64,000 nt of DNA from Deltaproteobacteria bacterium (GCA_020630875.1 JAHDIH010000002.1:557332-621331), one strand, 5' to 3'; shown: positions 34,001-43,256, counted from the first letter of the stretch. Made by a program: numbers and translations. The notes: generated by a model not told the origin, from the letters alone.

Positions 34001-35292
34001 TGTTTGGCGATACCATAAGTGCTATCGCGACGGCCACCGGCGCTGCCGGAGTCGGGATTATTCGAATCAGCGGACCTGAGGCCGTTTCGATCCTGGAGAA
34101 AGCTACGAAGCGGCAGGCGGGGGAGCCAAGGAAGTTGTGTCTTCGCAAGATTTATTCAGCGGCTGGTGACGCGATAGACAGTGCGCTAGTTGTCACTATG
34201 CCAGGACCGCGTTCGTTTACCGGCGAAGACGTAGTCGAAATCCAAGGGCATGGTGGCGCTGCGATTCTACAAGCGCTCCTCAAGAGAACACTGGAGTTGG
34301 GAGCTCGGCTCGCAATGCCAGGAGAGTTTACCAGGCGGGCTTTGGCGAACGACCAGTTGGATTTGCTCGAAGCCGAACTGTTGCTAGAAAAAATTGCCTC
34401 TCAATCTGACCGCGGACTCCGGCTTCTTGAAGCTCAGCAACGTGGAGTAAAAAACGAGATTGGTCGTATGCGTAAGTCTATCGATCAATTCCTTGCAGAA
34501 ATGGAAGCTCATATCGACTTTCCGGAAGAAGGTCTCCCAAAGGAAGACGTACTTTCGTGGCAGACCAACATGTCTGATGCTCGAAGCGCTTTGAGCTCCT
34601 TAGCGGAGGCTTTCGAAAGGAACAGGCGAACTCATGACGGTATTGTGGTTGTACTTCGCGGTCCGGTAAACGCTGGGAAGTCCAGTTTGTTCAATGCCCT
34701 TGTAGACCGACCACGTGCGTTGGTCAGCGACGAAGCAGGAACTACTCGTGACTTTATTGAAGAGAAAGTCATTTGGGATGGAGTACCGGTTACACTTATC
34801 GACACCGCGGGAATTCGGACGGACGCAAGTGACATAGAATCTCAAGGTATCGCTATGGGGGAAGAGCAGGCAGCTGCTTCGGACCTGCAAATATTTTTGT
34901 TCACAGATCTGAGTGAACCCCTGCGAGAAGGACCAAAGGTGATGTGCGTGGCGAGTAAAGCGGACACCTGGACTCCTCCCGATGGGATGCTTGCCACGTC
35001 TTCGGTGACAGGGGATGGGGTTGAGTCTTTAAGAAAGAAAGTCGTACAGCGTGCTTTGGGGAGTGACATGGTGGAGACGCCATCAGTCGTGACTCTGCGG
35101 CAGTTCGAATGCTTAACCAGGGCAATGACCGCGCTTAACAAGGGAGAGCAACTTCTTGGGTCAACGGGCGAGTTGGAACTTATATCCATCGAACTTAGAG
35201 AAGCGCAAAGTGCGCTGGCCGACTTGGTCGGGGATGAAGTCTCTGATGAAGTCCTTGATGAGTTATTCTCTAAGTTCTGTATTGGTAAGTAG
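34000..35292 (+). CDS. mnmE: tRNA modification GTPase MnmE
   Basis: GTPase of 430 residues that, with MnmG, modifies the wobble uridine of certain tRNAs. It has the N-terminal folate-binding domain (DTISAIATATGAAGVGIIRISG), and a helical domain interrupted by the G domain with the P-loop GPVNAGKSSLFNAL, DEAGTTRDFIEE and DTAGIR. The essential C-terminal CIGK motif is intact. The start is taken as the GTG at 34000, which shares its first base with the jag stop; the longer frame from a TTG at 33979 adds seven residues that do not fit the family. mnmG is not next to it. Confidence 0.96.
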   Translation: MFGDTISAIATATGAAGVGIIRISGPEAVSILEKATKRQAGEPRKLCLRKIYSAAGDAIDSALVVTMPGPRSFTGEDVVEIQGHGGAAILQALLKRTLELGARLAMPGEFTRRALANDQLDLLEAELLLEKIASQSDRGLRLLEAQQRGVKNEIGRMRKSIDQFLAEMEAHIDFPEEGLPKEDVLSWQTNMSDARSALSSLAEAFERNRRTHDGIVVVLRGPVNAGKSSLFNALVDRPRALVSDEAGTTRDFIEEKVIWDGVPVTLIDTAGIRTDASDIESQGIAMGEEQAAASDLQIFLFTDLSEPLREGPKVMCVASKADTWTPPDGMLATSSVTGDGVESLRKKVVQRALGSDMVETPSVVTLRQFECLTRAMTALNKGEQLLGSTGELELISIELREAQSALADLVGDEVSDEVLDELFSKFCIGK

Positions 35293-35536
35293 AAACCTCG
35301 CGCCGTTTGTAATAGTGAGCCCTGACTTTTTTCGATAAGATTTGGGGGGGAGATAGGAATCGTATTTGTTTTGCTGTGGTCCTTCGCCTCCGTAGACGAC
35401 GAAAACCCAAGCGCGGAAAAACAGTAGAGCAACATCGACCACAAAAACTGTTTAGTAGTTGTCTGACAGACGAACAAAAACTATGCTTCGAATGGAGTAA
35501 AACTAATTGGCACTAAACTCTAGAAGCGAGACTAAC

Positions 35537-35677
35537 GTGAAACAAATAAAATTAGTGAGTACGACAATGCTACTGTCTTTGATGTTAATCGCATGCGCGG
35601 ATGATTCAGCCAAAGAAAAGAAGGCGACAGCGACAGCGACTACGACTACGACTACGACTACGATACGACTGGAGTGA
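35537..35677 (+). pseudogene. Detached signal-peptide fragment of a frameshifted lipoprotein
   Basis: Starting at GTG 35537, the frame encodes a lipoprotein signal (MKQIKLVSTTMLLSLMLIAC), then ADDSAKEKKATATA and a run of Thr, and stops at TGA 35675-35677. The downstream lectin-like frame begins at almost the same point in a different phase. The Thr run is coded by a GACTAC hexamer repeat, one copy of which reads GATAC, with one C missing between 35663 and 35664. Restoring that C joins this fragment in frame to the lectin-like domain, so the two were one lipoprotein gene. The break may be real, programmed or a sequencing error. Confidence 0.75.
35624..35670 (+). repeat. Hexanucleotide repeat tract with one-base defect
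   Basis: Copies of GCGACA, then of GACTAC, run in tandem through the coding linker. The last GACTAC copy lacks one C (GATAC at 35662-35666). The tract is where the reading frame of the lipoprotein changes. Confidence 0.88.
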
Positions 35678-36165
35678 AAAGTGTGTCTTCCGCTGCAGTC
35701 GTTGAAGTAATGCTGACAGCTAAACTCGATGAAGATCGTGGTTATTGTCTAGATATTGCTGGCGGTAGAGGTACAAAAGCCCCTGTTGAGAGAGGATTGC
35801 AGGCGCATACCTGTTACCACTACGATAATAGTATCCTAGAAGACCAAGGTTTCGATCCTGCCTTGGTCCCTGGTGGTCAATTTAAGATCACCTACTTCGA
35901 TGTGTGTATGACGGTGGCATCACTCTCGGTAGGCGCACCGCTTGAACTTGCAAAATGTGAAGGATCAGAGAGTCAAAAATTTAGCCTTAATGGTAACGGG
36001 CAAATCGTATCGCAAGTAAACCCAGAACTTTGTGTAACGGTGAATGCAACAAAGAAGAAAACTGGTCGGGGTGGAAGCCCTCCCCATGTTATGCGCCCTT
36101 TGTCATTAGAAACTTGTGATGCAGCTAAAAAAGACTACCAAGCTTGGAAGCTGAACTCACTATGA
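35674..36165 (+). CDS. Ricin-type beta-trefoil lectin-like domain (frameshifted from its signal peptide)
   Basis: As annotated from GTG 35674 this frame has 163 residues and no signal of its own. It shows beta-trefoil features: GYCLDIAGGRG, CMTVASLSVGAPLELAKCEG, SQKFSLNGNGQIVS and a final DYQAWKL that resembles the QxW motif of ricin-B lectins. The six cysteines could form three disulfides, which needs export, and supports the view that it belongs behind the lipoprotein signal in the upstream fragment. There is no ribosome binding site ahead of the GTG. If the upstream defect is real, the gene is broken; otherwise it codes for a surface lectin-like lipoprotein. Confidence 0.72.
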   Translation: MKSVSSAAVVEVMLTAKLDEDRGYCLDIAGGRGTKAPVERGLQAHTCYHYDNSILEDQGFDPALVPGGQFKITYFDVCMTVASLSVGAPLELAKCEGSESQKFSLNGNGQIVSQVNPELCVTVNATKKKTGRGGSPPHVMRPLSLETCDAAKKDYQAWKLNSL

Positions 36166-36184
36166 TAGGTGAAATTTAAACCTC

Positions 36185-36224
36185 AACAGCTTTGCTCTTC
36201 AAGGGGAGGGGGGGAGCTGTTTTT
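36185..36224 (+). terminator. Probable terminator after the lectin-like gene
   Basis: AACAGCT (36185-36191) pairs with AGCTGTT (36215-36221) around a 23-base loop containing a long G run, and TTT follows. The stem is short, so this is weaker than other terminators here. Confidence 0.5.
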
Positions 36225-36628
36225 GAGTTCTTTCTAGAGCTCTAATGAACCCGTTGAATGGCCACCCCTTCTTCTTGTTTATTACCTCAAACAAACTTCC
36301 ACGTAGTCGAACATTTTGTACTCGACAATAGTTGGACGTCGGTCGATTGCTAGGAATAGGTTGATTTCATTTCTCCAGCTTACGCGCGCCCTAAGTTATG
36401 TCGAACTAGCGAGGAGAGCACATGAATCAATTGGGGGGCCCGATTGACCGCATCGCTGCCGCTTGCTAAAAAGTAGAATAGGTTGAAATCACTTGTAATT
36501 CCTTGCGTTTTGCTATGCTCAAATCTAGCGACAAAGCGGGAGAACTTGTGTAAGGTCGGCACTCCCGTGTCCTCTCGCGCTTGTCGATGCGAGGACTAAT
36601 TTAGGGCAATTGACGTTGGCAATAAGAG
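36225..36628. other. Long intergenic region before murE-murF
   Basis: About 400 bases with no convincing gene. A short minus-strand frame at 36380-36562 has no recognisable features. The only site worth naming is the candidate promoter at 36493-36519. The division genes mraZ, rsmH, ftsL and ftsI that precede murE in many bacteria are absent from here. Confidence 0.6.
36493..36519 (+). promoter_or_regulatory. Candidate extended -10 promoter of murE-murF
   Basis: TTGTAA at 36493-36498 and TATGCT at 36514-36519 have a short 15-base spacer, but TG sits at the extended -10 position (TGCTATGCT). A leader of about 100 bases would precede the ATG. Confidence 0.4.
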
Positions 36629-39400
36629 ATGCACTTAAGTGAATTAGTAAAACGACTAGACTCTGCACAGCTGCACGGGGCAGACATAGATGTCAGTAGC
36701 ATTGTGATGGACTCGCGACAGGTCGTCGCAGACACTTTGTTTGCCTGTGTGCGAGGTGACACTGTTGACGGTCATCAGTTTGCTGAAAAAGCCATCAAAG
36801 GTGGGGCGGTTGCGCTACTGGTTGAGCGGCTTTTAGAAGTCGACGTTCCCCAGATTTGCGTTGCCGACACAGCTGACGCTGCTGGAATAGTGGCGTCTGC
36901 TTTAGCTGATAATCCCTCCGGTAAATTGGAGATGGTCGGTATTACCGGCACTAACGGCAAAACAACCACAAGCTACATTCTCGAAAGTATTCTGTCGCGC
37001 GCAGGTAGGGTGCCCGCGGTCATTGGTACCGTGAACTATCGAGGAAACGGAAAAACTATTGATGCGGATTTCACCACTCCAACGTCCATAGCTCTTGCGA
37101 ACCTCCTTGCCGACTTTCAAGCCGATGGATGCCGGTCTGCGGTGTTGGAAGTTTCCTCTGCCGCGCTGTCTCAGAAGCGTACGGCAGGAACAAGTTTTAA
37201 CATTGCTGCCTTTTCAAACTTTACTCAAGACCATTTAGACTACCACCAAACAATGGAAGAGTACCTTGCGGCAAAGACGCTACTTTTTTCCGATGTGCTC
37301 AAAGACGACGGTATCGCAGTAATTAACACCGACGACAGTTACTCCGACTCGTTTAGGAAAGCTGCCGGCCAAAGACAAGTCTTGACTGTCTCAATCAAGG
37401 AAAAAGCCGACGTCTGGGTGTCCCAACATTCATCTACACTCAAGGGCGTGACTGGTACGATTCAATCGCCGAAGGGCGAATTTGGCTTTGCTTGCCCTGG
37501 GCTAATTGGCAACTTTAACGTTGCGAACATCGCACTGGCTTCGGCGATAGCGATTGCAATGGGGATTAGCCTCGAGGCGATTACGCAAGGAATAGCTTCC
37601 ATAGCCGGAGTGCCCGGACGACTTCAGCCTGTGGTTAATTCTAAAGGGCTCAACATTTTCGTTGATTACAGCCACACAGCCGACGCGTTGGAAAATGCTC
37701 TGCGTTCTTTGAGGCCGCTTACCCCAGGAAGACTCTTAAGTGTTTTTGGCTGCGGCGGCGACCGAGATAAAAGCAAGCGACCGTTAATGGGAGCGGCTGC
37801 ACAAAAATTTTCAGACGGAGTTTACATCACCTCTGACAATCCACGGACTGAAGATCCCGAAGAGATAATTTCAATGATTCTTGATGGCGTGGAAGAGGGG
37901 CCCTTCGTTCACGTAGATCGAAAAGTGGCCATTCACGCCGCGGTTTGCGAAGCCACTCCACGAGACGCGATTCTTATTGCGGGAAAGGGCCATGAGGACT
38001 ACCAAATCCTTGGAACCCAAAAGACACCGTTTAGTGATTTTGAAGTTGCATTGGATGCTTGTCAGTCACGACTCGACTTCGACGGAAAAGCGTTGTCCGA
38101 GGTGCTTGAAACTCCAGAGAATGACAAACAATTTTCAAGGGTTGTTATTGATGGTCGCACAGCAGCCCCCGGAGATCTCTACGTTGCCATTAAAGGAGAG
38201 CGTTTTGATGGTCACCAATTTGTGCAGCAGGCTAGGGATGCTGGTGCTAATGGTTCGGTTGTTTCCAAGGGCGAGGGAACGTACCTCGTTGAAGACACCA
38301 CGGTTGCTCTTGGTAAGATTGCGAGGTTTCATCGGAGGCGCTGGGGAAACAAGCCGATGGTGGCCATTACGGGGTCGTCGGGAAAAACGACAACCAAGTC
38401 AATTCTGGCAAGTGGCCTGGCAGCTTGTGGCAACGTTCATGCGACCGTCGGCTCACTTAATAATGAAACCGGAGTACCGCTAACGCTACTTGGGCTTAGG
38501 CCATTTCATGACTTTGCAGTGATAGAAATGGGAATGAGGGGGCTTGGACAAATCAGTTACCTTACGCAATGGGCAGAGCCAACCATTTCGGTGATTACTA
38601 ACGTTGGTCGTGCTCACTTGGGGGTCGTGGGATCTGAGGAAGGGATTCTCAAAGGAAAGTGTGAAATTTTTGAAAGACTTGGTACCTCGGGAATTGCAGT
38701 CTTTCCGCATGCCGATGATCGCATTGCCGCACGTGCCCCCCAAAAACGAGTCACCTTTGGAATCGAGGAAGGGGACGTGCACGTCACGAATCAAACCGTG
38801 AACGGCGATGGTACGAGAACGGTCCAATATTCGGTGCTGGGAAAAGCAATTGAAGTAGAACTTCAATTGGTAGGGCATCACCAAGTGATCAACGCCGCTT
38901 GTTGTCTAGCGGTGGCGTCTGCGATGAATCTTGATTTAGCTGGCTTTGCTAAAGGGCTCGCCAAAGCAAAAGCTCCACGACTTCGAGGCGAAATCGCTAC
39001 CGTTCTCGGACGGAAGGTAATGATTGATTGCTACAATGCGAATCCAGATTCCATGCGTGCGTCCCTGCAGGCCTTTGGAGAGATCTCGAAGTCTGCGACG
39101 GTAGTTATTGGGGATATGCTAGAACTAGGTGAAGCTTCCAACCACGCCCATCATAGTCTCGGAAGACACATTGCTGAGCTAGGGCACCGCGTAATCGCTA
39201 TGGGAGCTTTCGCTGAGGACGTTGCGGAGGGGTATGCTAAGGGAAATGGGCAATCGGTCCAAATAGCCCGGGATCATCAACATGCGGCGGATTTACTCGA
39301 CAAAACTACAAGCTCGGAGGATTGGATTCTATTAAAGGCTTCTCGCGGCTTGGCGTTAGAAAAAATATTGCTAATGTGGAAGGCAAGTCATGCTGTATAA
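36629..39400 (+). CDS. murE: MurE-MurF fusion ligase
   Basis: One 923-residue protein contains two complete Mur ligases. Residues 1 to about 485 are MurE: a DSRQV substrate motif, the P-loop ITGTNGKTTTS at about 105-115, the HxxDYH-type DHLDYHQTMEEYL, and SDNPRTEDP, the DNPR motif that marks specificity for meso-diaminopimelate. Residues from about 500 on are MurF: DGRTAAPGDLYVA, P-loop ITGSSGKTTTK at about 578 and NANPDSMRAS. The fusion would add diaminopimelate and then D-Ala-D-Ala to UDP-MurNAc peptide in one polypeptide. No stop or frameshift lies between the halves. The next gene, mraY, overlaps it by 11 bases. MurE-MurF fusions are known in Bordetella. Confidence 0.96.
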   Translation: MHLSELVKRLDSAQLHGADIDVSSIVMDSRQVVADTLFACVRGDTVDGHQFAEKAIKGGAVALLVERLLEVDVPQICVADTADAAGIVASALADNPSGKLEMVGITGTNGKTTTSYILESILSRAGRVPAVIGTVNYRGNGKTIDADFTTPTSIALANLLADFQADGCRSAVLEVSSAALSQKRTAGTSFNIAAFSNFTQDHLDYHQTMEEYLAAKTLLFSDVLKDDGIAVINTDDSYSDSFRKAAGQRQVLTVSIKEKADVWVSQHSSTLKGVTGTIQSPKGEFGFACPGLIGNFNVANIALASAIAIAMGISLEAITQGIASIAGVPGRLQPVVNSKGLNIFVDYSHTADALENALRSLRPLTPGRLLSVFGCGGDRDKSKRPLMGAAAQKFSDGVYITSDNPRTEDPEEIISMILDGVEEGPFVHVDRKVAIHAAVCEATPRDAILIAGKGHEDYQILGTQKTPFSDFEVALDACQSRLDFDGKALSEVLETPENDKQFSRVVIDGRTAAPGDLYVAIKGERFDGHQFVQQARDAGANGSVVSKGEGTYLVEDTTVALGKIARFHRRRWGNKPMVAITGSSGKTTTKSILASGLAACGNVHATVGSLNNETGVPLTLLGLRPFHDFAVIEMGMRGLGQISYLTQWAEPTISVITNVGRAHLGVVGSEEGILKGKCEIFERLGTSGIAVFPHADDRIAARAPQKRVTFGIEEGDVHVTNQTVNGDGTRTVQYSVLGKAIEVELQLVGHHQVINAACCLAVASAMNLDLAGFAKGLAKAKAPRLRGEIATVLGRKVMIDCYNANPDSMRASLQAFGEISKSATVVIGDMLELGEASNHAHHSLGRHIAELGHRVIAMGAFAEDVAEGYAKGNGQSVQIARDHQHAADLLDKTTSSEDWILLKASRGLALEKILLMWKASHAV

Positions 39401-40532
39401 GCTTCTTTTCGAGGTTCTCGCTAAAAGCGAGGGGTTAGGGTTTTTTCGAGTTTTTGGTTACGTTTCTACACGTATCATTGCCGCCGCAATTACATCATTG
39501 TTGATTTCATTTTTGCTTGGTCAATGGTTTATCGATCGTATGCGGAACCGACAGATCGGGCAGCAAATTCGCGAAGATGGTCCTGACCATCAACAAAAAC
39601 AAGGGACTCCTACTATGGGAGGTTCTTTGATTCTATTCTCTCTCGTGACCAGTGCGCTACTTTGGTGTGATTTAGCCAATGAGTACCTGTGGGTTGCGTT
39701 GACCATTACGGTGGGGTACGGAGCTGTCGGTTTTGTAGACGACTATATGAAAGTCGCTAAGAAAAACACCAAAGGAGTACCAGGAAAGATTCGACTGCTA
39801 CTTGAGTACCTAATCGCGGGGGGCGCGCTTGCCTACTTTTATTTTGGTGGAGTCATTCCTGAACAGATACAGTTTGCCCTGCAAGTTCCCTTTGTAGCGT
39901 TCGACGCATCCTGGCAGTTGCCGGCGTGGTTGTACCTACCATTTGCGACAACGGTAATCGTGGGATGTGCCAACGCGGTCAATTTGACCGACGGGTTAGA
40001 TGGACTGGCTATTGGTCCTATTATTTTCAATTCAAGTACCTTTCTTATCTTCTCCTATGTCGCGGGAAGTGCTGCAACGCTAATGATTCTCAACCAAGGA
40101 GATGCAGGAATCACTCTGGCTCAATACCTCAAGGTGGCTTACTTGCCTGGTGCTGATGAGCTAGCAATTCTGTGCGCGGGGATGGTTGGAGCAGGGATTG
40201 GTTTTCTTTGGTTCAACACTTATCCTGCCACGGTATTCATGGGAGATGTTGGTTCTCTTTCCCTCGGAGGCGCTATTGGCGCACTGGCGGTTCTTACTAA
40301 AAATGAGCTCACGCTACTAATTGTTGGCGGGCTTTTTGTAGCTGAGGCAATGAGCTCGATCATACAGGTGGGTTACTTTAAGTGGTCCGGCGGAAAACGA
40401 GTCTTTCTCATGGCTCCTATTCATCATCATTACGAGAAAAAGGGTTGGGCAGAACCGAAAATTATCGTTCGATTTTGGATCGTCAGTATGCTTCTCGCTC
40501 TTTTTGCTCTCGCAACACTGAAACTACGATGA
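39390..40532 (+). CDS. mraY: Phospho-N-acetylmuramoyl-pentapeptide-transferase
   Basis: MraY of 380 residues, a polytopic inner-membrane enzyme that moves phospho-MurNAc-pentapeptide to undecaprenyl phosphate (lipid I). Conserved loops are DGPDHQQKQGTPTMGGS, the catalytic Asp pair in GFVDDYMK, the Asp in NAVNLTDGLDGLA, FMGDVGSLSLGG, and the His-rich APIHHHYEKKGW. About ten hydrophobic segments are visible. It overlaps both murE-murF (11 bases) and murD (4 bases). Confidence 0.98.
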   Translation: MLYKLLFEVLAKSEGLGFFRVFGYVSTRIIAAAITSLLISFLLGQWFIDRMRNRQIGQQIREDGPDHQQKQGTPTMGGSLILFSLVTSALLWCDLANEYLWVALTITVGYGAVGFVDDYMKVAKKNTKGVPGKIRLLLEYLIAGGALAYFYFGGVIPEQIQFALQVPFVAFDASWQLPAWLYLPFATTVIVGCANAVNLTDGLDGLAIGPIIFNSSTFLIFSYVAGSAATLMILNQGDAGITLAQYLKVAYLPGADELAILCAGMVGAGIGFLWFNTYPATVFMGDVGSLSLGGAIGALAVLTKNELTLLIVGGLFVAEAMSSIIQVGYFKWSGGKRVFLMAPIHHHYEKKGWAEPKIIVRFWIVSMLLALFALATLKLR

Positions 40533-41878
40533 TGAAACTTGATGGTAAGCATGTGGTAGTCGTTGGAGCCGCTCAAACCGGACAAGCCTTAGCAAAGTTT
40601 CTCGTTTCACGAGGTGCTAAGGTTACCGTTAACGACGGACGCGATGACGAAAAGACGCGAAAGCGAATCGGCAACCTCCCGAAAGAAGCAAAGATTGTTC
40701 TTGGAGAACATCCACAGTCACTATTCGAAAGTGCCGATCTTGTGGTGACTTCGCCTGGAGTGCCGGAACTCTCTGTGTATTCTCATTGTCGGACCAAAGG
40801 AACCGAAGTTATCGCGGAAATAGAACTGGCGAGTCGATTTTTTCACGAAGATGCCACTCTTATTGCGATTACCGGCACCAATGGAAAATCCACGACGACA
40901 TCGCTTATTGGTTCCATTGCAAGTAACACCGGTCGCGCGTCCTTTTGTGGTGGAAACCTAGGTAACAAACCTTTGATTGAAGCGGTAGACGACCCTGCCA
41001 ATAGCTCCGGCGGAATTATTGTGGCGGAGGTTGCAGGGTTTATGCTTGAACATTGCGTTTCGTTTGCGCCCGACATTGGCTTGTTGTTGAACATTACGCC
41101 TGATCATCTAGATCGTTATGGGGAGTTTGAAATCTACGCTGGCATGAAGAAGCGCATTTTTAAGTGGCAAAGACAAGGACAGTTCTCCATCGCAAATGCC
41201 TCGTGTGCTTTGTCGAAGGAGGCTGCAAGGCGGTCTTTAGGAATACAGCTGTACTTTTCCTCGGAAGAGAAGGCTGATGCGTCTTGGACTGATGGGAAAG
41301 TGATGGTTGGTGATTTTTCAATAGATGGCTCGGAACTTCCAATCATTGGCTTGCACAACGTACAAAACGTACAAGCCGCAATACTAGCAGCTCAATGTGC
41401 GAAGATAGAACCTGCAGCGATAAGAGCAGGGATTTTGAAATTTGAGGCTTGTCCTCATCGCATGGAGTTCGTGAAGTCTATTGATGGCGTGGACTATTAC
41501 GACGACTCCAAAGGGACGAATGTAGATGCTGTGGCAGCTTCTTTGAATGGTTTCGAAAAGCCCGTGGTACTAATAGCGGGTGGCGTTCACAAAGGCTCTT
41601 CTTACATTCCGATGTTGGAAAAGTATCAACCAGTAGCTAGGCAACTGATTCTTATCGGGGAAGCAGCAAACTTGATCGCAGAAGAGGCAGCAAAGATGGG
41701 ACTAAGCCACTTGATGGCTACCGATATGAAAGATGCCGTCGGGAAAGCTAAGGCCGCTTCGATTACTGGTGACGCTGTGATTTTATCGCCGGCATGTTCA
41801 AGCTACGATATGTTTACTAACTTTGAAGCAAGAGGGCGGGCCTTCCAGGAATGCGTTGCTTCTCTAAATGAGATATAG
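40529..41878 (+). CDS. murD: UDP-N-acetylmuramoylalanine-D-glutamate ligase
   Basis: MurD of 449 residues that adds D-Glu to UDP-MurNAc-L-Ala. It has an N-terminal Rossmann-like segment (HVVVVGAAQTGQALAKFL), the P-loop ITGTNGKSTTTSLIG, NITPDHLDRYG and the C-terminal YYDDSKGTNVDAV, with SPACSSYDMF near the end. The start is the ATG at 40529, which overlaps the mraY stop as ATGA; a second ATG follows at 40532. In most bacteria ftsW, murG and murC come next, but here a protein kinase gene follows after 7 bases. Confidence 0.97.
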   Translation: MMKLDGKHVVVVGAAQTGQALAKFLVSRGAKVTVNDGRDDEKTRKRIGNLPKEAKIVLGEHPQSLFESADLVVTSPGVPELSVYSHCRTKGTEVIAEIELASRFFHEDATLIAITGTNGKSTTTSLIGSIASNTGRASFCGGNLGNKPLIEAVDDPANSSGGIIVAEVAGFMLEHCVSFAPDIGLLLNITPDHLDRYGEFEIYAGMKKRIFKWQRQGQFSIANASCALSKEAARRSLGIQLYFSSEEKADASWTDGKVMVGDFSIDGSELPIIGLHNVQNVQAAILAAQCAKIEPAAIRAGILKFEACPHRMEFVKSIDGVDYYDDSKGTNVDAVAASLNGFEKPVVLIAGGVHKGSSYIPMLEKYQPVARQLILIGEAANLIAEEAAKMGLSHLMATDMKDAVGKAKAASITGDAVILSPACSSYDMFTNFEARGRAFQECVASLNEI

Positions 41879-41885
41879 TTAGAGC

Positions 41886-43256
41886 GTGAGCCAATGCCCT
41901 AAGTGCAATAACAGCTTCGATGCTGCAGGGGGATTTTGCCCTTACAGCGGGCATTTTGTCGGACCGGAAACACATTGTGGTAAATTGGAGGTACCAGAAA
42001 CGATATGGTCTACCGCGCAAGCTCGCATTGGCGAGGTACTTGACGACCGTTACGAAATAACCGGCGTGATAGGTGAGGGCGGGATGGGGATTGTTTTCTC
42101 CGCAAAGCATAAGATTATAGAAAGAAAGCTCGCAATAAAGATGCTTCCCGCGGAAATCGCTGGTGAAAAGAATACGTTGCAGCGATTTGTTCGGGAGGCG
42201 AAAGCGGCGTCCCGTATTAGTCATCCCAACATAGTTGAAGTCACCGACTTTGGAGTGACTCCCGAGGGACTTCCATACTTTGTAATGGAACAAATTGAGG
42301 GAGTCACGCTTAAGCAACTGATGGCGGATAGAAGTCCGCTTCCTGTCAACGAAATCGCGGCAATCGTATCTCAAATCGCGAGTGCGCTTGACGCCGCCCA
42401 TAAAGCAAAAGTTGCTCATCGAGATCTGAAGCCAGAAAACATTTTTGTGTCGTCACGTGGTTTCGTAAAAATTGTAGATTTCGGAATTGCAAAAATTATT
42501 GACGTCGCGGAGAACTCTCAGCTGAGAAAACTGACTCGCGCCGGCAGTGTGTTTGGCACTCCAGAGTACATGTCACCGGAGCAGGCCTCTGGAAGCACCG
42601 ATGTCGATCATCGTGCCGATATTTACGCGCTTGGCATTTTGGTTTATGAGTTGATTGTAGGGACCCTTCCAATCAAAGGTGAAAATTTGCAGCAAACGAT
42701 CGCCATGCAAATATTGCAGCCGCCGCCGAGTCTGCCAGCTAAGAGGCCGGACGGTTCTTTGGTACCCGAAGGAGTTAGAGACATCGTGAACCAGGCCTTG
42801 GTAAAGGACCGAAACCTAAGACTCCTATCCATTCGCAAGTTTATGGATGCGTTCTCAACGGTAGAAAATACGGATACGAAAGGAAAATCGCCCGGCGTTA
42901 GCTGGAAAGCTATTACTGTATTTTTGGCATCTACGCTCGCGTTACTTGTTGTTGCCTTCAAGTTAGCCAAAGAGTTAGAGACAAAGGAGGTGCCACCTCC
43001 CAAAGAGATGCGAACCATTGCTGTTAAAAGTATTGACGGAGCGCTGTTTTTTGTCGATGGCAAGCAAGTTCTACTCACAGATGGTGTACTTAGCGGTGAT
43101 GGCGAAGTGCTCGAATGCCGTCACAGCGATTACAAAAAAGGTAGTAAGGTGCAGCTTGCCGGCCAAAGTGCCGTTGAATGCATACCCTCTTGTAAAAAGA
43201 AAGATCCTTCTGTTCTAAAGAATCCATTTGAAAAGGACGAGCAAGGTTGCAACTAA
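41886..43256 (+). CDS. Zinc-ribbon Ser/Thr protein kinase with one TM segment
   Basis: The 456-residue protein starts at GTG with a short Cys motif (CPKCNNSFDAAGGFCPYSG, a possible zinc ribbon). The kinase domain at about 55-320 has GVIGEGGMGIVF, the catalytic Lys in LAIKML, HRDLKPENIF at about 178, DFGIAKI, and the activation-segment motif GTPEYMSPEQASG. One transmembrane helix lies around 343-360 (ITVFLASTLALLVVAFKL), followed by an outside domain of about 90 residues with four cysteines. This is a complete Hanks-type receptor-like kinase. It lies 7 bases after murD and is probably co-transcribed with it, which suggests envelope-linked signalling. Confidence 0.93.
   Translation: MSQCPKCNNSFDAAGGFCPYSGHFVGPETHCGKLEVPETIWSTAQARIGEVLDDRYEITGVIGEGGMGIVFSAKHKIIERKLAIKMLPAEIAGEKNTLQRFVREAKAASRISHPNIVEVTDFGVTPEGLPYFVMEQIEGVTLKQLMADRSPLPVNEIAAIVSQIASALDAAHKAKVAHRDLKPENIFVSSRGFVKIVDFGIAKIIDVAENSQLRKLTRAGSVFGTPEYMSPEQASGSTDVDHRADIYALGILVYELIVGTLPIKGENLQQTIAMQILQPPPSLPAKRPDGSLVPEGVRDIVNQALVKDRNLRLLSIRKFMDAFSTVENTDTKGKSPGVSWKAITVFLASTLALLVVAFKLAKELETKEVPPPKEMRTIAVKSIDGALFFVDGKQVLLTDGVLSGDGEVLECRHSDYKKGSKVQLAGQSAVECIPSCKKKDPSVLKNPFEKDEQGCN

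Noticed and set aside
34842-35477. 211-residue minus-strand frame reaching into the gap after mnmE
   Set aside because: Most of it is antisense to mnmE, whose function is certain; the part in the gap shows no features.
35624-35670. Classical phase-variation by repeat-number change
   Set aside because: The unit is six bases, so gain or loss of whole units keeps the frame; only the single missing C shifts it.
41817-42419. 200-residue minus-strand frame across murD end and kinase
   Set aside because: Antisense to two well supported genes; no recognisable sequence.
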